Below, piece after piece: positions 6,401-15,525 of a DNA stretch of 64,000 nt. Below the pieces are notes generated by a model, which was given only the letters and a program-made list of their open reading frames with translations, ran no database searches and was not told where the DNA came from. The position numbers and the translations under genes are program-made. Source of the DNA: Nocardia bovistercoris (GTDB lineage: Bacteria > Actinomycetota > Actinomycetes > Mycobacteriales > Mycobacteriaceae); the NCBI RefSeq assembly GCF_015674855.1, contig NZ_JADMLG010000003.1:437917-501916 (forward strand). The letters are read 5' to 3'. Every line of letters starts with the position of its first letter. The stretch's first letter is position 1.

Positions 6401-9382
6401 CTATGGACTCGAGCTATCGGGTGGTACCGGCAGTTGTGGGCAGACCGCGACGTAGCCGATGTCCGGCGAGATCCATTCACGCCACTCCCGGTGGCTCATA
6501 TTCCGCGACACCTTCGCGCACAGATCGTCTCGCCAGGACGACGGGCCAGGCCACAACCAGGCGCTGACGGTGTCGTCCGCCCCGATGTCGAGCGACAGAA
6601 TCCGTCGGTCGTCGGCGCTGAGCGCGACACGGGCGACGTCGTCGTGGCCGTTGCCGAGCGGGTCGCCGATCGGTGCGCCGATCGACGCGTCCCAGAATCG
6701 CAGGGTGCGATCCATGCTGCCGGAGATCAGGATCCGGTCGTCGGCGCTCAGCGCGACACCGCCGATGACGCCCCGGTGCCCGAGCATCGGCGCACCGATC
6801 GGCTCGCCCGTTGGCACCGTCCAGCGGCGCAGCGCGTTCGCGCCGCCGACCACCACGGAGTCCCCTCGGCCGCTCACCGCGAGACTGCCCGAAACGTCGG
6901 GTCCGGTGGTCGGAGCGCTCACGAGCTCGTGGGTCGCCGCATCCCATATGCGCAGCGAGTAGGAGCTCATCGAAATGATGTGACCACCGTCCGGGCTGAA
7001 CGCGACCGAACCCACGCGCGATTCGTGCCCGCTCAGGCCTGCGATGTGCGCGCCGGTCGTGGTATCCCACAGGTGGACGATCGCGTCGGAGCCGCCGCCC
7101 GCGAGAACACCGCCGTCGGGGCTGAACGCCAGTTTCCAGATCTCGCCATGGAACCCGCGCAGCGGCGCGCCGATCGCGGCGCCGCTTTCGGTGTCCCACA
7201 GCCGGATCTCGTCGTCTGCGCTCTCGGAAACGATCCGGCGCCCGTCCGGGCTGAAGACGAGCTCGCGAATCCCCGAACCGTGCCCGGTGAGCGTGCGGAT
7301 CGGCGCACCGGATTCCGTGTCACGGACGATGACGGTCCGGTCGTCGCCGCCGGACGCGATCCGGCGCCCGTCGGCGCTGACGACCGCGACCGGGACCGGA
7401 CCCGTGTGGCCGAGCATCGGCCCGCCGATCGGCCGCCCGGTGTCGGTCTCGAACATGCGAAGCGTGCCATCGCGATAGCCCGCGACCATTCGGTGGCTGT
7501 CGGGCAGGAACGCCACGCTGCGCGGAATCGGCGCGCCGTCGGTCTCGGCGGGTCCGGTGATCCGTTGTCCGCCTGTGGGACTCCCTTCGACCTGCCAGAC
7601 CCGGACGGTCCCGTCGAGGCTGCTGGAGACCAGTCGGCCGTCGCGGCCGAACGCGAGGCCACGCACCCAGCCGGTGTGACCGGCCAGCGACCCGATCGGC
7701 GCACCCGATTCCGTATCCCACAGCCGGATGGTGGCATCGATGCCCGCGGCGGCGAGCCGACGCCCGTCGGGACTGAACGCGACCACATGTCCCGTGTGCT
7801 CGCCACCGTCGAACAACGGATCCCCGGCCACCCCGGAATCCGCGTCGAGCAGCCGGACACGGCCGCTCTGGTCGGCGATCGCGACGTGCCGATTGTCCAC
7901 ACCGAACGCCACCGAGGCCACCGCCTCGCCGATGTCGACGGGCGGGCCGATCGGGGCGTGCTCTACGACATCCCACATGCGCACCGATTTGTCGCTTCCG
8001 CCCGATACGACGCGACGGCCGTCCGGGCCGAACGCCACCGTTTCGACCGCCGAGGCGTGTCCGGTCATCGGCGCGCCGAGCTGCCGCCCGGTCGCGGTGT
8101 CCCAGAGCCGCACCGTCCCGTCCGAACCGCCGGAAACGACGGTCGCGCCGTCCACGCTGAACGCCACGCCGTAGACGATGCCCTCGTACCCGGTGAACTC
8201 GCCGATCATATTGTGCGACTGCGTATCCCACAGCCGCATCACCGGTCCGCCGGTGAGGATGCGGCGTCCGTCGGGACTGAACGCCACGGCCGTCGCGGGA
8301 AGCGAGGTGCGGAACGGTTCCCCGATCGGCCGCCCCGTGTCGGCGTCCCACATCCTGAGCTGAGCGCCACCCGTCACGAGACGACGACCGTCCGGGCTGA
8401 TCGCCACACTCCAGGCCGCGGCGAATTTCCGGATATCGATCCCGCCCTCGGACCGGATCGTCAAGCCGGAGATGGACGGTTCGCCCACCCGGATGATCCT
8501 GGTCGTCTGGGCCAGCTTTCCCAGCGTCCGGATCAGCACCCCGGAATCGGCACGCGCCAACCGCTGCGACGCGAGCGCCTCCAGGATCGCCCGCTCGTCG
8601 TCACGCGCTCTCGCCCCGCTCAGCATGGCCTCGGACTCGGCGGCCAATCGATGAGCCACCGCGGTGTCGCGCTGATGGATCGCCTCGCGTCGTTGCACCA
8701 GCGCGACCCCGGCGGCGGCGAGCGCCACGATCGTGAGCACGACCAGACCGGCGACGGCCGCGCGCCGCAGCCGCCGGAACCGGCGCAGTTCGCGCATGTC
8801 CTCGCTCGCGAGCGTGTACTTGTCCTTGCCGTGGATCGGCGCGGCCAGATCGGTGACCTTCTCCCGGAACAGCGCCGCCGCCGGGTCCCACGGCGCGTCG
8901 TCTCGGACATCGACATAGAACGGCTCGGTGGGCAGGGCGCCCGGCCTCGTCAACGCGGGCAGCGCCACATCGGACAGTTCGGGGTCGAACCGGGCCGATG
9001 CCTCGTCCCATCGCAGCCGCCCGCCCGCGACCACGAACAGCAGCATGCCCGCGCCGCGGCGCTCCAGCCAGTAGGCGACCTCCCGGTCGACCCATTCGGA
9101 CCCGACCGACCGCGGGGACAGCACGACGATCATGTACCTGGCGCGGTCCATCGCCGCGGTGACCCTGCCCCACAGATCCGGACTCGCGGTCAGGTCGGTG
9201 GCATCGCGGAACACGCGCAGCGCGTGCAAGCGCCCGACGCGGCGGCCGATGCGATGCAGCCCCTTCTGTATGCCCGCCGCGACCGGACGGTCGGCGTGGG
9301 AATAGGAGAGGAAGGCGTCGTATTCGAACGGCCCGCGCTGTCCCCGCCCCGTTGACTTCGGTGCCTCGACATGTGCGGACAT
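6401..9382 (-). CDS. TIR domain - transmembrane - WD40 propeller protein
   Basis: A 993-aa protein. Residues 18-150 form a TIR domain (YDAFLSYSHADR, LRVFRDATDL, and SEWVDREVAYW, where Glu101 is at the usual NADase catalytic position). Residues 209-229 form one transmembrane helix, followed by a short helical linker. From about residue 310 there are 14 or 15 WD40 repeats (pattern VAFSPDGRR...GGSD..VRLWD), enough for two seven-bladed propellers. The ATG at 9382 has GGGAGAGGAG directly upstream; the 17 extra codons to 9433 lack such support. TIR-WD40 proteins in actinobacteria are associated with signalling or immune roles; NAD cleavage here is an inference. It heads a three-gene operon. Confidence 0.85.
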   Translation of the reverse strand: MSAHVEAPKSTGRGQRGPFEYDAFLSYSHADRPVAAGIQKGLHRIGRRVGRLHALRVFRDATDLTASPDLWGRVTAAMDRARYMIVVLSPRSVGSEWVDREVAYWLERRGAGMLLFVVAGGRLRWDEASARFDPELSDVALPALTRPGALPTEPFYVDVRDDAPWDPAAALFREKVTDLAAPIHGKDKYTLASEDMRELRRFRRLRRAAVAGLVVLTIVALAAAGVALVQRREAIHQRDTAVAHRLAAESEAMLSGARARDDERAILEALASQRLARADSGVLIRTLGKLAQTTRIIRVGEPSISGLTIRSEGGIDIRKFAAAWSVAISPDGRRLVTGGAQLRMWDADTGRPIGEPFRTSLPATAVAFSPDGRRILTGGPVMRLWDTQSHNMIGEFTGYEGIVYGVAFSVDGATVVSGGSDGTVRLWDTATGRQLGAPMTGHASAVETVAFGPDGRRVVSGGSDKSVRMWDVVEHAPIGPPVDIGEAVASVAFGVDNRHVAIADQSGRVRLLDADSGVAGDPLFDGGEHTGHVVAFSPDGRRLAAAGIDATIRLWDTESGAPIGSLAGHTGWVRGLAFGRDGRLVSSSLDGTVRVWQVEGSPTGGQRITGPAETDGAPIPRSVAFLPDSHRMVAGYRDGTLRMFETDTGRPIGGPMLGHTGPVPVAVVSADGRRIASGGDDRTVIVRDTESGAPIRTLTGHGSGIRELVFSPDGRRIVSESADDEIRLWDTESGAAIGAPLRGFHGEIWKLAFSPDGGVLAGGGSDAIVHLWDTTTGAHIAGLSGHESRVGSVAFSPDGGHIISMSSYSLRIWDAATHELVSAPTTGPDVSGSLAVSGRGDSVVVGGANALRRWTVPTGEPIGAPMLGHRGVIGGVALSADDRILISGSMDRTLRFWDASIGAPIGDPLGNGHDDVARVALSADDRRILSLDIGADDTVSAWLWPGPSSWRDDLCAKVSRNMSHREWREWISPDIGYVAVCPQLPVPPDSSSP

Positions 9383-9615
9383 GCTCCTCTCCCTGCCCAG
9401 AACGGACGCCCGTGCGGACGGAACCGGGATCATCCGAGACTGCCCCCGATGCGGCGGGAAATCGCGCGTAGCCCACTACCCGATTCCGGGGACAGAGATT
9501 TTCGGCCATTTGTTCCCTGTCGGGAAAATTTGGGCGAAAGTATCCCGCACCGCGCACCCGAAGGTGTAGTCAAGAATCAGTAATCCTGTTCGCAAAGTAG
9601 AGAACGAGGTTTTCG

Positions 9616-9666
9616 ATGGCTTCGACCCGCAAGCGGAAGCAACTCGTCGTCGGCGGGGCACGATGA
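9616..9666 (+). CDS. Possible 16-codon leader ORF before the SDR gene
   Basis: A basic ORF of 16 codons (MASTRKRKQLVVGGAR) starts after GAGG with a 6-nt gap, and its stop overlaps the SDR start codon as ATGA. The layout would allow translational coupling or a leader peptide. It may be chance; only its position supports it. Confidence 0.25.
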   Translation: MASTRKRKQLVVGGAR

Positions 9667-10478
9667 GTTTCGTCGAACGGTACGGTCCGTGGGCGTTGGT
9701 CGCCGGAGCATCGGAAGGGGTGGGTTCGCGGTTCGCCGAAGCGCTCGCCGAACGGGGACTGAACGTCGTCCTGCTGGCTCGCCGACACGAGGTTCTGGAA
9801 CGAGTAGCCGCCGACATCCAGCGGCGTCACGGTGTGCGGACACGAACCCTGGCAATTGATCTCGCCACTCCCGATGCCGCCACGACGATCACGGCGGCGG
9901 TCGAGGGGCTCGAGATCGGCTTCCTGGTCTACTGCGCGGGCGCGGACCCCAACTACGAACCCTTCCTGAAATCGTCGTTGGCGACAGCCGAGGCGATGCT
10001 GGATCGCAACTGCGCGGTGCCGATGCGGTTGTGCCACCGACTCGCCGAGCCCATGGTCGAGCGCGGCCGCGGGGCGATCGTGCTGTTCGGCTCCGGCGCC
10101 GGATTCGTGGGAGCGCCGAATATGGCGGTCTACACCGCGTCGAAGGCATTCGACATGGTGTTCGCCGAATCGCTGTGGACCGAGCTGAAACCGCACGGCG
10201 TCGACGTTCTCGGACTGATCCTCGGCGAGACCGACACTCCCGCCCTGCGCAGACTCCGCCACGAGCGCGGTCTCGCGGGCCCGGACGACCCGGCGCCGGG
10301 AGCCGCCACCGTAGACGAGGTCGTCGCCGAAGCCTTCGCCCACCTGACCAAGGGACCGACCCGCCTGGCGCACAAGAGAATGCGGCGCGGCTTGCGCGTG
10401 CTCTACCCCATACCGCGCAACGCCTTGGTACGGCTCACCACCAAACTCGCCGCCAAGGCGATGGGACCCACCGACTGA
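9663..10478 (+). CDS. Short-chain dehydrogenase/reductase
   Basis: A 271-aa NAD(P)-dependent oxidoreductase of the SDR superfamily. The cofactor motif GASEGVG is at residues 15-21, a basic pair at LLARRHE suggests NADPH, and the catalytic YTASK (Tyr and Lys) lies near residue 160. The C-terminal tail is basic and hydrophobic, as in SDRs acting on hydrophobic alcohols or ketones, but the substrate is unknown. It is divergent from the TIR-WD40 gene and convergent with the Dyp peroxidase gene, with 25 nt between stop codons and no clear terminator. Confidence 0.85.
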   Translation: MSFVERYGPWALVAGASEGVGSRFAEALAERGLNVVLLARRHEVLERVAADIQRRHGVRTRTLAIDLATPDAATTITAAVEGLEIGFLVYCAGADPNYEPFLKSSLATAEAMLDRNCAVPMRLCHRLAEPMVERGRGAIVLFGSGAGFVGAPNMAVYTASKAFDMVFAESLWTELKPHGVDVLGLILGETDTPALRRLRHERGLAGPDDPAPGAATVDEVVAEAFAHLTKGPTRLAHKRMRRGLRVLYPIPRNALVRLTTKLAAKAMGPTD

Positions 10479-10503
10479 TCTCGCACACCTCCGCCACCGC
10501 GGC

Positions 10504-12144
10504 CTATCCCGAAGCGAACTGCTCGAGCGCGGATCTGGATGGTGCGAAGAAGTAGCCGCCGCCGGTCGGGATCACCCACCGATCGGCGACCGTGATCGTC
10601 CGACTGTGGTCGCCTCTGGTCAATTCGGCCACCCGGGGCTGTCCGTCGCCGGTCTGTCCGAGCAGCAGGTCATGGCCCGAATTGCCCTCGGGGGCATTGC
10701 GTTTGTTCATCCACGTGGTCGACATCAACTCGAACTGCCGCACCAGCGAGGTCTGATAGGACATGAACAGCAACCCACGATCCCGCGCCTGCGGCGCTTC
10801 CCCTTCGACATGGGCCTCGCCCCAGGTGATGCCGCGGCGCAGCATCTGCATCGCCAATGTCTCCGCCGCACCGCCCTTGTCGGTGCCGAGGTCGCGAGGA
10901 TTCACCTTGCGGATGTGGGCGAACGCGGGGCAGGCGAGTCCGTCGGCGTCGGCCGGAGCGCCCCGGACGGTGCGCAGTTCCCCCGCGGGTGCCAGCGCCA
11001 ACGGTTCGCGCGCGACCATCGGGTCCGCGCACACCCGCGCCTCCGGCGTCGCACGTGCGAATCCGAATGCGTTGGTGCACAACATATCCGTCGCGTCCAC
11101 CGGGTCCGCCCGCTGCGGGTTGCGCACCAGCGCGCTGCCGTCGGGCCATCGACCGACCAGTGCGGCGGCGAGCCGCTCGGTATCGACGTCGGCGAATCCG
11201 GGCTGGGCGCGCAAGGCCGCGGACTCCGCGGTCAGGAAGGCACGAAAAGTCTCCACGTCCTGACGGAGTCGCCGAAAGGCCAGAAGTGACCCGTTCTTCG
11301 TCCACGCCGGTCCCCCGGACACGACCGGACCCGGCACGAGTGGATCGTGCGGATGCGACCCCGGATATCCGAACACGAACTGCCCCGGCCACACCAGCGG
11401 CTGCCCGGGACGCGCGTGCGTACGCGCCGGCGGCAGCGCCGGATCCAGCCAACGCCGAGTCAGGTAGTGCCGCTCGGCATCGGACAGCCTGCCCCTGACC
11501 CCGACCTGCGAAACCCCGTCCCGAAAGCCGAAATGTTCGGTCTCACCGGGCAATACCCGACCGCGCTGCTGGAACAGCACGGTCGCGGAGCCCGAAGCGT
11601 CGAGGAGTTTCCCGACCGCCTCGTCGAGGTCGAGGTCCCGTTCGGCGGCGAGAACGGCGACGACATGCGGTGTGGTCGCCGGTGTTCCGCCGAAACGCCA
11701 CGTCGAGCGGTGCCCGTCGGTGTGCTCGTCCTGCGGGTCGCCGAGCAGGGTCGAGCGAAATGCCATGCCCGCCTTGAAGGCCGGATCCGTCACCCGATCG
11801 GCTTCCGCGCTCAGCATCCGCAGCCCGTCGATGGACAGCGCGAGGCATCGCATGACCGGAGTCGGCGGCCGCTGCTCCCCCGCCCGTGCGGCGCAGCGGC
11901 GCTTGTTGCGCTGCGCCAGCACCTCCGCCAGAGTCGAGACTCGCACGTGCGGAGCCCGTAGCCACTTCCGCAGGGTGTCCGCGTCCGGAAACCGCAGTGC
12001 CACGACATGTTGGCAGGTGGTTCCGAATCCGGGCAGCACAGCGCCCTGGATATCGTCGACGTCGAGGACCGGCTCGGTGGGCGCGCCAGGCACCGACGGC
12101 CCGGTCACCAGATCGGAGTCCGGTTCGAACAGCGGAGTCGTCAT
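10504..12144 (-). CDS. Dyp-type heme peroxidase
   Basis: A 546-aa dye-decolorising peroxidase. DIQGAVLPGF near the N-terminus opens the ferredoxin-like fold. FGFRDG carries the distal catalytic Asp of the GxxDG motif. The region CPAFAHIRKVNPRD carries the likely proximal heme His and conserved Arg. At about 546 aa it is longer than bacterial A/B-type enzymes and closer to the long C/D-like forms. There is no Tat signal, so it is probably cytoplasmic. It starts 1 nt past the stop of the unknown 434-aa protein and forms an operon with it and a 52-aa peptide. No encapsulin gene is nearby. Confidence 0.88.
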   Translation of the reverse strand: MTTPLFEPDSDLVTGPSVPGAPTEPVLDVDDIQGAVLPGFGTTCQHVVALRFPDADTLRKWLRAPHVRVSTLAEVLAQRNKRRCAARAGEQRPPTPVMRCLALSIDGLRMLSAEADRVTDPAFKAGMAFRSTLLGDPQDEHTDGHRSTWRFGGTPATTPHVVAVLAAERDLDLDEAVGKLLDASGSATVLFQQRGRVLPGETEHFGFRDGVSQVGVRGRLSDAERHYLTRRWLDPALPPARTHARPGQPLVWPGQFVFGYPGSHPHDPLVPGPVVSGGPAWTKNGSLLAFRRLRQDVETFRAFLTAESAALRAQPGFADVDTERLAAALVGRWPDGSALVRNPQRADPVDATDMLCTNAFGFARATPEARVCADPMVAREPLALAPAGELRTVRGAPADADGLACPAFAHIRKVNPRDLGTDKGGAAETLAMQMLRRGITWGEAHVEGEAPQARDRGLLFMSYQTSLVRQFELMSTTWMNKRNAPEGNSGHDLLLGQTGDGQPRVAELTRGDHSRTITVADRWVIPTGGGYFFAPSRSALEQFASG

Positions 12145-12145
12145 A

Positions 12146-13450
12146 TCAGCGGTGTCGGGAAATGATCGCGGATTCGGTCACGGGAGTGGTGTCGACGATA
12201 TCGATCTCCGCCGCGGCGAGACCAGGGCCGCGCGCGTCGGAGGGGCTGACCGGGCCGAGCAGTTCCCAGTCGATGGCCGAGCAGGAATCCTTCGGGCCGA
12301 CGACGATTCGGAACGCGGGCCGGTCGGGATCGGCGCAGCACGCGGCGACGCATCCGGCGGCCTCCGGGACACCCGCCGGATTGGTTTCGACCACACCGTA
12401 GAGCGCCATCTGGATATGGTCGGTGATATGACCGCCGAACTCGAGTGGGACACCGCCCACCAGCACTTCCGAGCCGGGAGGCGGGGTGAACGTGGCTCGC
12501 AGGATGCGCTGCTCGCTCGCGTCGCCGCGCACGACTCGCCACGCGTCGACAGGATCGCCGTCACCGTCGGTGAACGCTCCGGTGTTGAGTGCGGAGATAT
12601 ACAGGCCGACCGGATCGGCCAGGCCGACCCGTTTGCCCGCCGACACCGCGCGGTTGACCGCGAACCCGATCAGCGGATCGCTGGATCGGGAGGCGCCGCC
12701 GAAACCCGAACAGCAGATCAGCGTGCCCGGATCGTCGACGATCACGCCGTCGACCGCGCGCAGTACCGTGGCGTCGGCGGCGAGGTTGATCTCGGCCTCG
12801 AGGGTGTTGGCCGAGTGGGTCAGGTGCATGATGCCGTCTGTCGTCGTCCAGCGATTGAGGACGTTGTAGTCCCCGGCACGGGCCCAGATACGCCACCGCC
12901 CGTCGATGCTGATCGCGACGTCGTGGTCCCAGAACAGTTCGGACAGTTCCACATTCGCGTCGACGTGTTCGCGATACAGCCGCAGACACAACTCGGGGTC
13001 GGTGGCGATGTGGGTCCAGTACTCGGGCCCCTCACAGGAGAAATCGACGCGGGTGATCCTGCCCGCGTCGTCGCGGTGGGTGAACCATTCGCAGTACTCG
13101 TCCTGCTGGCGCCGGAACAGCGTGAGCGGTTCGCCGAGCATGCCCCCGCGCACCGCCCGAGGGGCGCGTCCCCCCGGCCGCCATTCGGCGAGGGTCTCCG
13201 CCGATCGCTGCCGAGCCAGTTCCGGATCGGGGGCGGTGGCGAACCACGATCGCAGCGCGAGCGGGAATCCGTCCCACGCGATCGGCACCACGTCACCCGC
13301 GCTGTCGAGCGCGTCGAAGAACGCGGCCGAATCGGCGGCCCTGGCGCCTACCCACCCGCTGACCGTCTTGTGCCAACCGTCGGCGAGCGCGGCGGGATCG
13401 GCGCCGTGCGCGAAATCATCGATGTTCCCGGGGGCGCCGTAGCGTGACAT
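12146..13450 (-). CDS. Unrecognised 434-aa protein of the Dyp operon
   Basis: I do not recognise this family. It is acidic and soluble, with no signal peptide or membrane segment. It has several cysteines, including a CC pair in TLICCSGFGG and the cluster CVAACC near residue 380. Mixed beta-rich stretches such as FEFGG-like turns and many Asp/Trp residues suggest an enzyme or binding domain. ATG 13450 has AAAGGGA upstream and begins MSRYGAPG; the upstream extension to 13585 overlaps the 52-aa ORF in another frame. It is tightly placed between the small peptide (10-nt gap) and the peroxidase (1-nt gap), so its work is probably tied to the peroxidase. Confidence 0.7.
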   Translation of the reverse strand: MSRYGAPGNIDDFAHGADPAALADGWHKTVSGWVGARAADSAAFFDALDSAGDVVPIAWDGFPLALRSWFATAPDPELARQRSAETLAEWRPGGRAPRAVRGGMLGEPLTLFRRQQDEYCEWFTHRDDAGRITRVDFSCEGPEYWTHIATDPELCLRLYREHVDANVELSELFWDHDVAISIDGRWRIWARAGDYNVLNRWTTTDGIMHLTHSANTLEAEINLAADATVLRAVDGVIVDDPGTLICCSGFGGASRSSDPLIGFAVNRAVSAGKRVGLADPVGLYISALNTGAFTDGDGDPVDAWRVVRGDASEQRILRATFTPPPGSEVLVGGVPLEFGGHITDHIQMALYGVVETNPAGVPEAAGCVAACCADPDRPAFRIVVGPKDSCSAIDWELLGPVSPSDARGPGLAAAEIDIVDTTPVTESAIISRHR

Positions 13451-13460
13451 CGCATCCCTT

Positions 13461-13619
13461 TCAGGGTTGTGGGCGGAGTGGTGAGCCGAGGTCGGCTGGT
13501 TCGGAGTCCACGGTGTCCTCGGAGTCGAAGACGTGGTCGCCGCATTCGACGGCCTGGTCTCCGAGTGTCCGCAGATCGGCCGCATCCATGAATACCGCCG
13601 ATATCCGAACCATTGCCAT
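13461..13619 (-). CDS. 52-aa acidic peptide at the head of the Dyp operon
   Basis: A short ORF of 52 codons with a good ribosome site (GGGGGGAG about 7 nt before ATG). It begins MAMVRISAVFMDAADLRTLG, has a single Cys (residue 26 in VECGDH), then a very acidic middle (DSEDTVDSEP) and a proline-rich tail ending RPQP. The stop lies 10 nt before the next start, so co-translation is likely. It could be a substrate peptide, a small regulator, or a short type-VII-secretion-like protein; the sequence does not decide. Confidence 0.55.
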   Translation of the reverse strand: MAMVRISAVFMDAADLRTLGDQAVECGDHVFDSEDTVDSEPADLGSPLRPQP

Positions 13620-14076
13620 TACGCGCTCCCCCCGCGGATGTCGGTGGAACGCCGAACTCGGATATCGTCCACAGCCGCACCAATATTAGAGTTCGACGCC
13701 ACCCGCGTCCAGACCTTTTGATCTCTTTCGCACACCACTCGAACGACACGAATGTCACCGTAGAGTGCTCCACACCGCGCTTTACCGGAAATCCGGTACC
13801 TACCACTATTCGGCGCGAGATCCGCAACCGGAGTCCGCACTGCGAGAGAATTCTTCCAACTCCGAGATGAATGCGCGATGCCGGTCGTTGTAGTCGAACT
13901 CACCCGAGCGGAACACTGCAAATCGTGTATTTCACCGTGCCGTACTCGATGTTGGTCGAAATAATAAAGACCGGTCCCGATTCACGACCGGACCGCTGGA
14001 CGCGGCTGCAACGGCGATCGCTTCGACGCGCCCGTCGCGACCGGCAGCGCGGTCGCGTATCCGAACTTGTCGCAGA
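13620..14076. other. 457-nt non-coding region with an inverted repeat
   Basis: No gene is evident on either strand. An inverted repeat TACCGG-AAAT-CCGGTA lies at 13783-13798, 164 nt before the 52-aa ORF start, and could be an operator for the Dyp operon. The AT-rich patch around 13960-13970 (AATAATAAAG) marks a likely promoter or gene end. Confidence 0.4.
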
Positions 14077-14916
14077 TCAACGGAAGTCGGAAGCGTGATC
14101 AATGGCCCACTGCGCGAACGTGTGCGCGGGCCTTCCGATGATCTCGGCGACACCGGTCGGTACCGGCGCCGGTACGCCGATACCGGCTTTCCAGCCCGCC
14201 AGGATGCCGTCGACAGCGAAGGGCGGCAAGGTTTTCAGGAGTTCCGCGCGGGCCTGGTCGACGGTGGTCGAATCGACCGCGATATCGCGGTCGACGGCCT
14301 CGCCGATATGACGCACCTGCTGCCGCAGGGTCAACGCCTCGGGGCCGGTGACCGAATACGCACGTCCTTCGTGCCCCGGCTCGGTCAGCGCGGCGACCGC
14401 GAGCGCCGCCAGATCCTTCTCGTGGACCGGCGTGGTCAGCGCATCGGGATACGGCAACCGGACGACGCCTTCCTCCCGGATCGACTTCTGCCACCACCAC
14501 AGCGCGTTCGTCGCGAACATGCCAGGCCGAATGAATGTCCAGTCCATACCGGACTTCTGGATGGCGGACTCGACGACGGCATGCGCGACCCCGATCGGGC
14601 TCAGCGCGGCATCGCCCATCACGACGGCCGCGGACGAGAGCAACACCACCTGCCGCACCCCCGCCGACTCGGCCGCCGCGACGAACCCTTCGATCCCATC
14701 GGGCTTGGCGTAGAGGAACACTCGGCGCGCACCCTCGAGCGCGGCCGAAACAGTCTCGGGCCGTTCCAGATCCGCGGCCACTACCTCGACGCCGGACGGG
14801 AACCCCGCCGCACCGGGATCCCGACTCGTCCTACGGACCCGCACACCCGCCGAATCCAACCCCGCCGCAACATATTTTCCGACATTTCCACTCGCTCCGA
14901 AAACAACCGTCGTCAT
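14077..14916 (-). CDS. NmrA-like NAD(P)-binding protein
   Basis: A 279-aa atypical SDR of the NmrA/HSCARG type. The N-terminal VVFGASGNVGKYVA motif binds NAD(P), and RRTSRDP follows at the second strand. VVLLSSAAVV and the FIRPGMFATNALWW region are typical of this group. Such proteins act as quinone or isoflavone-type reductases or redox sensors. The ATG at 14916 (MTTVVFG) is preferred over the one three codons upstream. It diverges from the HxlR gene across a 64-nt gap holding repeated TACC/GGTA sites, so it is probably the target of that regulator. Confidence 0.82.
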   Translation of the reverse strand: MTTVVFGASGNVGKYVAAGLDSAGVRVRRTSRDPGAAGFPSGVEVVAADLERPETVSAALEGARRVFLYAKPDGIEGFVAAAESAGVRQVVLLSSAAVVMGDAALSPIGVAHAVVESAIQKSGMDWTFIRPGMFATNALWWWQKSIREEGVVRLPYPDALTTPVHEKDLAALAVAALTEPGHEGRAYSVTGPEALTLRQQVRHIGEAVDRDIAVDSTTVDQARAELLKTLPPFAVDGILAGWKAGIGVPAPVPTGVAEIIGRPAHTFAQWAIDHASDFR

Positions 14917-14941
14917 GCCGAACACCGTAGAGGCACGGACT

Positions 14942-14970
14942 TACCACCGGTATGGACATACCCCCGGGTA
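14942..14970. promoter_or_regulatory. Probable HxlR operator pair
   Basis: Two short inverted repeats, TACCaccGGTA (14942-14952) and TACCccccgGGTA-type (14959-14970), lie 17 bp apart in the gap between the divergent NmrA-like and HxlR genes. An outer CTTACC...GGTAAG pair (14940-14972) frames them. This layout fits HxlR sites. Confidence 0.5.
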
Positions 14971-14980
14971 AGCTCCGGAC

Positions 14981-15379
14981 ATGACAGCAAGCTCCCAGGC
15001 CAAGCACCGCGTCTGGCAGGATGCAAGTGACACATTCAACAGCGATTGCCCCGTGCGCGAAGTACTCGACCACATCACCAGCCGCTGGGCCATGCTCATC
15101 CTGACCGCGCTGACCCGAGGACCATTGCGCTTCGCCGAGTTGCACAGACTGATCGACGGAATCAGCGAGAAGATGCTGTCGCAGACCTTGCGCATGCTCG
15201 TGCGAGACGGTCTGGTCGCACGCACCGTCGAGCCGACGACCCCGCCCCGAGTCAGCTACGACCTCACCGAACTCGGCCACGGCCTCACCGAATCACTGCA
15301 TCCATTCCTGGATTGGATCTACCGGCACGTCCCCGACGTGGTGCAGGCGCAGCACCGCCACGATCAAGACCGCGAATAG
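14981..15379 (+). CDS. HxlR family transcriptional regulator
   Basis: A 132-aa winged-helix regulator. CPVREVLDHITSRWAMLILTAL carries the conserved Cys and Trp of the HxlR fold; GPLRFAELHRLIDGISEKMLSQTLRMLVRDGLVAR is the recognition helix and wing. HxlR proteins typically sense electrophiles, quinones or formaldehyde, often through that N-terminal cysteine. It is divergent from the NmrA-like gene and both probably share one operator region. Confidence 0.9.
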   Translation: MTASSQAKHRVWQDASDTFNSDCPVREVLDHITSRWAMLILTALTRGPLRFAELHRLIDGISEKMLSQTLRMLVRDGLVARTVEPTTPPRVSYDLTELGHGLTESLHPFLDWIYRHVPDVVQAQHRHDQDRE

Positions 15380-15525
15380 ACCGGTACAGCCTCGTCCGCC
15401 GAGCAGCACCCGCGAAGAACTCGCCGCACTCCTCGCCCCGAACGACACATAGGTCCCCACACGACCTGAACTCCGAATCACCGATCGGTGTAGCTCGGCC
15501 GGATCGGCCGGGTCACCCCCGCGCG

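Noticed and set aside
6434..9355. A 973-codon open frame on the plus strand opposite the TIR-WD40 gene
   Set aside because: Its product is low-complexity Arg/Asp/Pro-rich sequence with no motif; it is the antisense shadow of high-GC WD40 repeats.
11672..13447. Plus-strand frame opposite the Dyp operon
   Set aside because: The minus strand holds a Dyp peroxidase with catalytic motifs; the opposite frame has none.
13619..13921. A 100-codon minus-strand frame upstream of the 52-aa ORF
   Set aside because: It has no ribosome site, an implausible composition and crosses the putative operator; the 52-aa frame in this area has better start signals.
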